A stretch of 64,000 nt of DNA, from assembly GCF_004022465.1 (NCBI RefSeq), contig NZ_SAVA01000001.1, positions 586,082 to 650,081 of the forward strand, in the 5' to 3' direction. The number at the start of each line of letters is the position of its first letter. The stretch's first letter is position 1. The notes under the pieces are model-generated. The model worked only from the letters and a program-made list of their open reading frames with translations, was not told where the DNA came from and searched no databases. The translations under genes were made by a program, and so were the position numbers. Positions 53,284 to 60,516 of this stretch are shown one piece after another. This DNA is from Rhodobacter huangdaonensis (GTDB lineage: Bacteria; Pseudomonadota; Alphaproteobacteria; Rhodobacterales; Rhodobacteraceae).

Positions 53284-54756
53284 ATGCCCCATCGCCTGAT
53301 CGCGGCGCTTGCCGCCCTTGTGCTGTCGGCAACCGCCGCCGCCGCCGCGCCCGATGCCGTCACCTTGGGCATGGTGCTCGAACCGCCGAACCTCGACCCG
53401 ACCGCGGGAGCCGCCGCGGCGATCGACGAGGTGGTCTATGCGAACCTCTTCGAGGGGCTCACTCGCTTTGGCCCCGACGGCGCGGTGCTGCCGGCACTTG
53501 CCCGCAGCTGGGAGGTGTCGGAGGACGGCACCGCCTATACCTTCCATCTGGTCACCGGCGCGACCTTCCACGACGGCACCGGCTTTGACGCCGCGGACGT
53601 GAAGTTCAGCCTCGACCGGGCTCGGGCCGAGGACAGCGCCAATGCGCAAAAGGCCCTCTTCGCCGGCATCGCCGCGGTCGAGGTGATCGACCCGGCGACG
53701 GTGAAGGTGGTGCTGAGCGCCCCCGACGGCGCCTTCCCGGCGAAGATGGCCTGGGGCGATGCGGTGATTGTCGCGCCCGAAAGCGTCGCGACCGAGGCCA
53801 CCCATCCCGTCGGCACCGGCCCCTTCGCGCTCGCCGACTGGGTGCAGGGCGACCACGTCACGCTGACCGCCTATCCCGGCTACTGGGGGGCGAAGCCGGC
53901 GCTCGCCAAGGCCACCTTCCGCTTCATCGCCGATCCGACCGCGGCCTTCGCGGCGGTGATGTCGGGCGATGTCGACGCCTTCCCGAACTTCCCCGCCCCC
54001 GAGACGCTGGTGCAGTTTCAGGCCGATCCGCGCTTCAAGGTGATGGTCGGCACCACCGAGGGCGAGACCATCCTCGCGATGAACAACCGCACCCCGCCGC
54101 TGAACAACGTGCAGGTGCGCGAGGCGATCGCCCATGCGATCAACCGCCAGGACATCATCGACGGTGCGATGTTCGGTTACGGCACGCCGATCGGCACCCA
54201 TTTCGCCCCGCACAATCCCGATTACGAGGATCTGACGGCGCTGTCCGCCTATGACCCCGAGAAGTCGAAGGCGCTGCTTGCGGCGGCCGGGGTCGAGGGG
54301 CTGACGCTGCGCCTTGCCCTGCCGCCGCCGACCTATGCCCGGCGCGGCGGCGAGATCGTCGCGGCGGAACTCGCCGCCGTCGGGATCAAGACCGAGATCA
54401 CCAATCTCGAATGGGCGCAATGGCTTGAGCAGGTGTTCAAGGGCCATGATTTCGATCTGACCATCGTCAGCCACACCGAGCCCGCCGACATCAACATCTA
54501 TGCCCGGCCGGATTACTATTTCGGCTACAACAACCCCGATTTCGTCTCGCTGATGAGCGAGCTCGACCGCGCCACGGATCCCGCCACGCGCACATTGCTG
54601 ACGCGGCGCGCCGAAGAGACGATCGCGCGCGATTACGTCAACGCCTGGCTGTTCCAGCTGGCGAAGACCGGGGTCGCGAATGCCAAGCTCGAGGGGCTGT
54701 GGCTGAACGCGCCGACGCCCGCGAACGACCTGACAAAGGTGCACTGGACGGAGTAG
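53284..54756 (+). CDS. Orphan family-5 solute-binding protein
   Basis: A 490-residue SBP_bac_5 protein with a Sec signal peptide (about 1-22, ending AAAAAP). It has the blocks VTLGMVLEPPNLDPT, TFHDGTGFDAADVKFSLDRA, VGTGPFALADWVQGDHVTL, VREAIAHAINRQDIIDGAMF and the aromatic YFGYNNPDF. It is 55 residues shorter than the other family-5 protein in this window and belongs to a different subgroup. No permease or ATPase gene follows, only a cupin gene 5 bp later, so it must share another transporter or the rest of its operon lies elsewhere. Confidence 0.9.
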   Translation: MPHRLIAALAALVLSATAAAAAPDAVTLGMVLEPPNLDPTAGAAAAIDEVVYANLFEGLTRFGPDGAVLPALARSWEVSEDGTAYTFHLVTGATFHDGTGFDAADVKFSLDRARAEDSANAQKALFAGIAAVEVIDPATVKVVLSAPDGAFPAKMAWGDAVIVAPESVATEATHPVGTGPFALADWVQGDHVTLTAYPGYWGAKPALAKATFRFIADPTAAFAAVMSGDVDAFPNFPAPETLVQFQADPRFKVMVGTTEGETILAMNNRTPPLNNVQVREAIAHAINRQDIIDGAMFGYGTPIGTHFAPHNPDYEDLTALSAYDPEKSKALLAAAGVEGLTLRLALPPPTYARRGGEIVAAELAAVGIKTEITNLEWAQWLEQVFKGHDFDLTIVSHTEPADINIYARPDYYFGYNNPDFVSLMSELDRATDPATRTLLTRRAEETIARDYVNAWLFQLAKTGVANAKLEGLWLNAPTPANDLTKVHWTE

Positions 54757-54761
54757 GACCG

Positions 54762-55103
54762 ATGCTGCTCGAAGCGCTCACCCCCGCCGCGGCGGAGCCC
54801 GAAATCACCCGCCCCGATCCCGCGAAACTGGTCGAGGGCGATCCGGTCCACACCACCTGGAACGTCGAGGACGAGAACGGGCTTTACTGCGGCATCTGGC
54901 AGTCGACGCCGGGGGCCTGGCGCGCCTCCTACGAGGAATGGGAATACTGCCGCATCCTGACCGGCCGCGCGGTGATCGAGGGCGACGACGGCAGCCGGCT
55001 CGAGGTCGGCCCCGGCGACGCCTTCGTGCTGCGCCCGGGCTTTTCCGGCATCTGGCGAGTGCTGGAGACGCTGCGGAAGGATTACGTCATCCTCTATCGC
55101 TGA
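54762..55103 (+). CDS. Cupin-domain protein
   Basis: A 113-residue protein of the cupin_3 (ethanolamine/(R)-3-hydroxy EutQ-like) type. The N-terminal part ALTPAAAEPEITRPDPAKLVEGDPVHTTWNVEDENGLYCGIWQSTPGAW leads to the sheet EYCRILTGRAVIEGDDGSRLEVGPGDAFVLRPGFSGIW. The usual metal-binding histidines are not conserved, so it is probably a sugar/acid binder or a scaffold. It is 5 bp after the binding-protein gene and probably co-transcribed; it overlaps the 3' end of the convergent HEPN-like gene by 17 bp. Confidence 0.82.
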   Translation: MLLEALTPAAAEPEITRPDPAKLVEGDPVHTTWNVEDENGLYCGIWQSTPGAWRASYEEWEYCRILTGRAVIEGDDGSRLEVGPGDAFVLRPGFSGIWRVLETLRKDYVILYR

Positions 55104-55647
55104 GGGGCGAGGGTTTTTCCGAGGCGCCGCGGGAAGGCAAGGCGAACGGAGCTGCCGGTTGGCGCGACTCTCCTTCGTCAGCACGGTTTGCCGTTTCCAC
55201 CTCCGTCCCAATCCAACAAAATAGTTCGAAAAAGTTCTCCATATACTCTGGCAACAAATGAATCTCAGTTTCAGGATTACCGGATAATGAGGCCCCATCA
55301 TCATGGTGAAGGGTATTGCGGATCTGACGATACAATTTGAGTCCTTCGGAAAACTCGGCAGGAATCGACACACCGCGAGATGTCAGCCAATCTTTGAGTT
55401 GGACCTGCTTACTCAGCTTGACCCCCTGATCTTTTAGCCATTTATCAAGGCAAGCTTCATAGCGCGGGAAAAAGGCCCATCCCAACTCGATAAGCTGGGA
55501 TTCGATTTGATCGGCCCGGGTAAACTCAAAGCTATTTTGCCGAATCGGTCCAGAATGCAAATTTTCAGGCGATGGCAAGGCCCGGACAGCATGCAAATAC
55601 GCTGATCGAGAATGCATTAGCTTCTTCTTAAGCAAAGCGGCAGTCAC
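55087..55647 (-). CDS. HEPN-like protein in a low-GC patch
   Basis: A 186-residue protein whose helical core contains RNTLHH (R110 to H115), matching the Rx4-6H signature of HEPN domains, within LKLYRQIRNTLHHDDG. The rest is alpha-helical and rich in lysine and aromatic residues, unlike its neighbours. The DNA from about 55190 to 55670 is visibly AT-richer than its surroundings, with AAA and TTA codons rare elsewhere, which points to horizontal transfer. The last 40 residues read into GC-rich host-like sequence. GTG at 55647 or ATG at 55617 may be the start; the frame is open a little further upstream without a good start, so the N terminus may be truncated. HEPN function (RNase or toxin) is not shown. 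Confidence 0.5.
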   Translation of the reverse strand: MTAALLKKKLMHSRSAYLHAVRALPSPENLHSGPIRQNSFEFTRADQIESQLIELGWAFFPRYEACLDKWLKDQGVKLSKQVQLKDWLTSRGVSIPAEFSEGLKLYRQIRNTLHHDDGASLSGNPETEIHLLPEYMENFFELFCWIGTEVETANRADEGESRQPAAPFALPSRGASEKPSPLSDRG

Positions 55648-55806
55648 TTCTGGGAAGCCTTCTATAAGACCTCTTCAATGTTGTCGTTCTACTCCTTCTG
55701 GGGCGTGGCATTGAGGGCTCAAATCGACGCACCCGGCAAGTCCATCAGGGCCAATAAGGCCCCGATGGGACGTCCTGCCCCCCCCCCCGCGAAGCCGCCG
55801 CCCGGC
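55648..55806. other. Intergenic stretch with an 11-C tract
   Basis: No gene is seen. A run of eleven C residues (55778-55788) lies 19 bp beyond the stop of the L,D-transpeptidase gene. Such tracts are prone to length variation. The low-GC patch ends around 55670. Confidence 0.6.
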
Positions 55807-56670
55807 TCAGTTCGTGCCGTGCAGCTGCGCCTCGCGCTCCTCGGCCGAGGCGACGGCGGCCTCGTGCTGTTCCTGCTCGACCTGCGAGTAATCCTGGATC
55901 TGTCCGGCCTCATAGGCCGCCTCGTCGGCGGCGATCGCCTCGGTGTCGGCGGCGGGCACGACATAGCCGGTGTGCAGCTCGGTCATTGCCCCCTCCATCT
56001 CGAGGCTTTCGGCGCGCGAGCGGACCTTCACCCTGGTGCCCAGCTCGGTCTCGTCGAACATGTCGATGATGTCCTGGTTGAACAGCCGGATGCAGCCCGC
56101 CGAGGTGGCCTTGCCGATCGAAGACGGGTCCATCGTGCCATGGATCCGGTAATAGGTGTCCTTGCCGCCCCGGTAGAGATAGAGCGCCCGCGCGCCAAGC
56201 GGGTTGTCGAGCCCGCCGGGCAAGCCCCCCGCCAGCGGCCCGTAAAGGTCGGGGTCGTTGCGCACCATGTTCTTCGTCGGCGTCCAGGACGGGTATTCGA
56301 CCTTGCGCGAAATCACCGCATCGCCGGAAAAGCCCTTGCCGGCCTTGCCCACGGCGATGCCGAAGCGCATCGCCCGGCCGGGCGAGACGACGTGATAGAG
56401 AAGCCGCGCATAGGGATCGACGACGATCGTGCCCGGCTCTTCCGGCCCGGAATAGTCCACCCAGCGGCGGCGGTTGCGGTCGGTCAGGTAGTTCGGATTG
56501 ACCGCCGGGATCACCCGGTCGCCATCGGGGCGGGACTGGTATTCGGGCGGCACGGCGGAACTCGAGGACACGGTGGCCGGGGTCATCGGCTGCTGCGCAC
56601 AGCCCGCAAGGGCCGCAACGAGCAACACCGGAAAGACAATCGCATGACGACGCAGCGAGAGAGACAGCAC
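55807..56670 (-). CDS. L,D-transpeptidase lipoprotein (YkuD domain)
   Basis: The YkuD domain carries the catalytic motif in YYRIHGTMDPSSIGKATSAGCIRLFNQDIIDM (H, then S-x-G-C-I-R with the nucleophilic cysteine). The preceding VNPNYLTDRNRRRWVDYSG block is the Rhodobacteraceae ErfK type. A lipobox LAGC ends the signal peptide near residue 25, so it is outer- or inner-membrane anchored. It would make 3-3 crosslinks in peptidoglycan or tether proteins. GTG at 56670 was chosen because it gives a normal signal peptide; AGGA lies upstream at long spacing. The frame is open to an ATG at 56742, and that start cannot be excluded. Confidence 0.88.
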   Translation of the reverse strand: MLSLSLRRHAIVFPVLLVAALAGCAQQPMTPATVSSSSAVPPEYQSRPDGDRVIPAVNPNYLTDRNRRRWVDYSGPEEPGTIVVDPYARLLYHVVSPGRAMRFGIAVGKAGKGFSGDAVISRKVEYPSWTPTKNMVRNDPDLYGPLAGGLPGGLDNPLGARALYLYRGGKDTYYRIHGTMDPSSIGKATSAGCIRLFNQDIIDMFDETELGTRVKVRSRAESLEMEGAMTELHTGYVVPAADTEAIAADEAAYEAGQIQDYSQVEQEQHEAAVASAEEREAQLHGTN

Positions 56671-56840
56671 GACAGCACCTATTCCTGAAACACCTTCTGG
56701 CCGACGCGACGTCAGCCTTCCCTCAAAAGGCCAGCGCCGCACCGGATGGTCAAGTCCCGTGAGGCCGCTGCGGTTCCATCAGATGTGAAGATGACCCGGA
56801 AACCACAGGGGTCCCGGGCCATCGGTGCGTTTTTACGGCA

Positions 56841-59006
56841 TCACTCGATCTTGCCGACCGGGAAGAACAGGGTCTCGCCCGAGCTGTCGTCGACGCCGTC
56901 ATTGTCGGTCACCACCCAGCCGGTGCCGGCCGCATCGATGGTGAAACCCTCGACCTTGTCGACGACATAGCCGCCCGTGGCCTTCAGGTCGGGGATCAGG
57001 TCGCGCACCTCTTCCTTTGCCACCACCGGCAGCTCGGAGCCGAGCGGCGCGGCGACCAGATCGGCGCGTTTCACCCGGTAGAGCCGCTTCACCACGGCCT
57101 TGTCGCCGATCAGGTTGTCGCGTTCGATCACATAGGCCCAGTCGCCGTGGAAGGTCAGCTCGGACAGCCCCATCCAGCCCGCGCCCTTCGGCTCGAGCGG
57201 ATAGTGCACCGCGCCCCATTCCTTGGTCTCGGTGTTGTAGGAGACGAGCTTGACCATCCCCTTCGGGTCGTCCTTCCACTCGCGCTGCACCGCCATCCAC
57301 AGCGTGTCGCCGTCCTTCGCGATGCCCTCGAAGCCGAAACGGGTCTCGACCGCGGCAAGCTCCGGCGGCAGGCCGACCTGCTCCTTGATCCTGCCCTTGG
57401 CATCGACATGCAACAGCCCGTGCGGCACCATCTTCGCCGTGTTGCCCTCGGTCGAGAGCCAGAACCCGCCCTTGCCGTCGGGCGTGATGCCCTCGAGGTC
57501 GGTCAGCTGCGCCGGCGCACCGTCGCGGGTGACGTCAAGTGCGGCGACGATCCGGGCGGGTTTCTGCGTCGTGTCGATGGTGAAGATCCGCGGCTCGGCC
57601 GAATAGAAGCTGTCCGAGATCGTGTAGAGGATGCCCGCCTTCTCGGGATCGGCGGCAAGACCCGAGAGCGCACCCCAGCCGATCAGCGGATCGGTGCCCG
57701 CCGAGGTCAGCATCGGATAGGCGGCCGGCGCCTCCTGCCGCTCGTAGATCATCACATGCGCCCGCGCCGCGCCATCGGCGCCCAGATCGGTCTCGTTCGC
57801 CGAGACCAGCAGGTTGCGGCCGGGGATCGCGACATAGCCTTCCGGCCCGATGCCCGAGGGCAAGAGCTGCAAAAGCTTCGGCGCCGCCGGATCGGTGCCG
57901 TCATAGACGCCGACGACCGAGCCGCGTTCCGAACCGATGAAGATCAGCTTCTGACCGCCGAAGGTGCCGGTCTCGACCGACTCGGGCTCGACACCCTTCT
58001 TGCCGGCACGCTTGTCGGGGAAATGCCCGATCGCCGCCACCGCGCGCTCGAAGCTGTTGCCGCTGTCGTAAACCAGCGTGCCGTCCTTGGCGAAGATCGT
58101 CCAGCCGCGGGTGCCGCCCTTCCAGTCGCCCTCGTTGGCGATGGCGATATGGTCGTCGTCGATCCATTTCACCGCGTCAGGCTCGCGCGCGATGTTCTCG
58201 ATCTTGCCGGTGAAGTCGAGCTTGCCGTCCTTCCTGGTGTCGATCCCCTCGACCGTCGCGGTGCCGGCGCTGAAGGCCCGGGCGACCTTGCCGTCGGCAC
58301 CGACGATGACGATCGCGTTGTTCTCCTGCAGGGTCAGCGCGATCTCGCCCTTGCTGTTGATGTCGACGAATTCGGGCTCCGGGTCCTCGCCGGCGATCTC
58401 GGACAGCCCGGTCACGTCGATCGTCTGCAGCGCGCCACAATCGGGCAGGCCGTTCTTCAGCGGCAGCTTGACCAGAACGCCCGCCGGCATCTGCGGCAGC
58501 GCGCCGTCGTTCAGCGCCTCGTCGCGTTCGTTCTCGATCGCGATCGCCAGAAAGCGGCCGTCCTTCGATTTCGCGATGGAATCGGGCTGCCCGCCCAGAT
58601 CGCAGCGCGCCACCTCGGTCTTGGTCGCAAGGTCAACGACCTCGAGCCGGCCCGACGGGTTGGCATAGCTTTCCGAGGTGTTCACCGCGACAAAGGCCTT
58701 GCCGCCCAGCACCGTGACCGAGGTCGGCTCGCCCGTCACCGAAACCTCGCCCAGCCCCTTCGGCGCCGCCGGATCGGTGATGTCGATCAGCCCGATCACG
58801 CCCGCCGGGCTGTCGGTGTAGACGAGCGTCCTGCCGTCCTCGGTCGCCGAGATGATCTCGGCCGAGGTTTCGCGCGCGGCGTCGGTGCCGGCGGGGGTGT
58901 TGTCGGCCACCGGGAAGGCGGCGATGCGGTTGAAGTTCATCTCGGCCAGGGCCGGAAGCGCGGTCGTCAGGGCAAGAACGCCGCCGAGCGTCAGTCGCAG
59001 GATCAT
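56841..59006 (-). CDS. Secreted choice-of-anchor / phytase-like beta-propeller protein
   Basis: A 721-residue secreted protein (signal peptide about 1-22, ALPALAEM). The first two thirds form repeated propeller blades with DITDPAAPKGLG and EPEFVDINSKGEIALTLQENNAIVIV wording, as in choice-of-anchor I proteins. The last third (about 440-720) matches the esterase-like phytase domain (GWGALSGLAADPEKAGILYTISDSFY, LTDLEGITPDGKGGFWLSTEGN, VEGFTIDAAGTGWVVTDNDGVDDSSGET). A phosphate-scavenging or surface role is likely. ATG at 59006 is supported by GGAG; a TTG five codons upstream is less likely. Confidence 0.85.
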   Translation of the reverse strand: MILRLTLGGVLALTTALPALAEMNFNRIAAFPVADNTPAGTDAARETSAEIISATEDGRTLVYTDSPAGVIGLIDITDPAAPKGLGEVSVTGEPTSVTVLGGKAFVAVNTSESYANPSGRLEVVDLATKTEVARCDLGGQPDSIAKSKDGRFLAIAIENERDEALNDGALPQMPAGVLVKLPLKNGLPDCGALQTIDVTGLSEIAGEDPEPEFVDINSKGEIALTLQENNAIVIVGADGKVARAFSAGTATVEGIDTRKDGKLDFTGKIENIAREPDAVKWIDDDHIAIANEGDWKGGTRGWTIFAKDGTLVYDSGNSFERAVAAIGHFPDKRAGKKGVEPESVETGTFGGQKLIFIGSERGSVVGVYDGTDPAAPKLLQLLPSGIGPEGYVAIPGRNLLVSANETDLGADGAARAHVMIYERQEAPAAYPMLTSAGTDPLIGWGALSGLAADPEKAGILYTISDSFYSAEPRIFTIDTTQKPARIVAALDVTRDGAPAQLTDLEGITPDGKGGFWLSTEGNTAKMVPHGLLHVDAKGRIKEQVGLPPELAAVETRFGFEGIAKDGDTLWMAVQREWKDDPKGMVKLVSYNTETKEWGAVHYPLEPKGAGWMGLSELTFHGDWAYVIERDNLIGDKAVVKRLYRVKRADLVAAPLGSELPVVAKEEVRDLIPDLKATGGYVVDKVEGFTIDAAGTGWVVTDNDGVDDSSGETLFFPVGKIE

Positions 59007-59151
59007 CGGATGCTCCGTCAATTAGGTGATGCGCTGCGGATGCCCGGCGCGGGTAACAGCCGGGCGACGGCGGCATGACGTTTCGGTAACGCAGCCGTGA
59101 TCGCCCCGGCTGTGCGCGGTTTGCGGGCGACATGCACATCCTTTGCGCGCA

Positions 59152-59164
59152 CACTTTTGAAGTG
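59152..59164. promoter_or_regulatory. Short inverted repeat in the divergent dprA/phytase-like promoter
   Basis: CACTTTTGAAGTG is a perfect 5-bp inverted repeat around TTG in the AT-richer part of the 246-bp gap between the phytase-like and dprA starts. It could be an operator; no match to a known box was recognised. The whole gap otherwise shows nothing beyond ordinary intergenic sequence. Confidence 0.35.
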
Positions 59165-59252
59165 ATTCTCGCATTGGTTGATTCGCCCGCCATTTGCCGA
59201 CGCAGCGCCCGAATGCAGAAACGGCAATGCGGCGGAGATCGGAGGAAGCAGA

Positions 59253-60377
59253 GTGTTTTCTGGTCCCATGCCCGACGCCCCGCCCCTGACGGAAGCAGAG
59301 ACGCTCGCCCGTCTCCGCCTCGCGCGTTCCCGCCGGGTGGGGGCGACCACCTTCCATCGCCTGCTGGCCGAACACGGCAGCGCCGCGGCGGCCCTTGCCG
59401 CGCTGCCCGAGATCGCCCGGGCCGCCGGGGCCGAGGGCTATGCCCCCTGCCCCGAAGGCGTCGCCCGGGCCGAGCTTGCCGCCGGCCGCCGCGCCGGGGC
59501 GCGGCTTCTGTCCTTCGCTGCGCCGGGCTACCCGGCCGCGCTGGCCGATCTCGACGATGCGCCGCCGCTGCTCTGGGCGCTTGGCGATCCGGCGCTGGCC
59601 GCGCGGCCGATGATCGCGCTCGTGGGCGCGCGCAACGCTTCCTCGCTCGGCCTGCGCATGGCGCAGCGGCTGGCGCAGGAGCTGGGCGCGGCGGGCTTCA
59701 CCGTGGTCTCGGGCCTGGCGCGCGGCATCGACGCCGCAGCGCATGAGGCGGCACTCGCCAGCGGCACGATCGGCGTGCAGGCGGGCGGCATCGACGTGAT
59801 CTATCCGGCGGAAAACACAGCACTTTCCGCCCGCATGGCAGGCCAGGGGCTGCGCCTTGCCGAGCTGCCCCCCGGCACCCAGCCGCAGGCCCGCCACTTC
59901 CCGCAGCGCAACCGGATCATCGCCGGGCTGGCCCGCGCCACCGTGGTAATCGAGGCCGCGGCGCGCTCGGGCAGCCTGCTGACGGCGCGCAATGCCCTCG
60001 ATTACGGGCGCGAGGTGATGGCGGTGCCCGGCCACCCGATGGATGCCCGCGCCGCCGGCTGCAACCTGCTGCTGCGCGACGGCGCGCTCCTCGTGCGCGG
60101 TGCCGAAGACGTGATCGAGGCGCTCGGCGCGGTCATGTCCGCCCCCCGACCGGCCCGGCCGATGCCCCCTGCCGCGGCGAAATCGCCTCCCCCGGGCCCC
60201 GCCGCCACCGATGCGCCCGCCCGTGTCCTTGCCGCCCTCGGCCCCAGTCCGACCCCCGAAGACGCCCTGCTGCGCACGCTCGGGCTCGAGGCCCCGGTGC
60301 TTGCCCAGGTGCTGGTCCTGCTCGAACTCGAGGGGCAGGTGACACGCCATCCGGGAGGGCTTTTCAGCCTCGGCTGA
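59253..60377 (+). CDS. dprA: DNA-processing protein DprA
   Basis: A 374-residue DprA/Smf protein: an N-terminal SAM-like helical domain (about 10-85), the Rossmann-type DprA core (VGARNASSLGLRMAQRLAQELGAAGFTVVSGLARGIDAAAHEAAL, ENTALSARMAGQGLRLAELPPGTQPQARHFPQRNRIIAGLARATVVIEAAARSGSLLTA, in pieces), and a C-terminal winged-helix (about 315-374). It loads RecA on incoming single-stranded DNA and in Rhodobacter is needed for gene-transfer-agent uptake. GTG at 59253 is chosen because GGAGGA lies at ideal spacing; an ATG 15 bp later is the alternative. Confidence 0.93.
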   Translation: MFSGPMPDAPPLTEAETLARLRLARSRRVGATTFHRLLAEHGSAAAALAALPEIARAAGAEGYAPCPEGVARAELAAGRRAGARLLSFAAPGYPAALADLDDAPPLLWALGDPALAARPMIALVGARNASSLGLRMAQRLAQELGAAGFTVVSGLARGIDAAAHEAALASGTIGVQAGGIDVIYPAENTALSARMAGQGLRLAELPPGTQPQARHFPQRNRIIAGLARATVVIEAAARSGSLLTARNALDYGREVMAVPGHPMDARAAGCNLLLRDGALLVRGAEDVIEALGAVMSAPRPARPMPPAAAKSPPPGPAATDAPARVLAALGPSPTPEDALLRTLGLEAPVLAQVLVLLELEGQVTRHPGGLFSLG

Positions 60378-60446
60378 GACCCGCACCAGCCCCCGCGCCC
60401 GGCGGGGCGGAAGAAAACCGCCTGTCAACCACCTGTCGGTGCGTCA

Positions 60447-60476
60447 TTGACAATCCCCCCCCAACGCCCACATGTT
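60447..60476 (+). promoter_or_regulatory. Probable sigma-70 promoter of topA
   Basis: TTGACA (60447-60452) followed after 18 bp by CATGTT (60471-60476) lies 40 bp before the topA start codon. The -35 element is a perfect consensus; the -10 is the weak type usual in this family. Confidence 0.6.
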
Positions 60477-60516
60477 CCGCGCCCAAGTGCTGAACCTGCG
60501 CATTGAAGAGGAAGTC

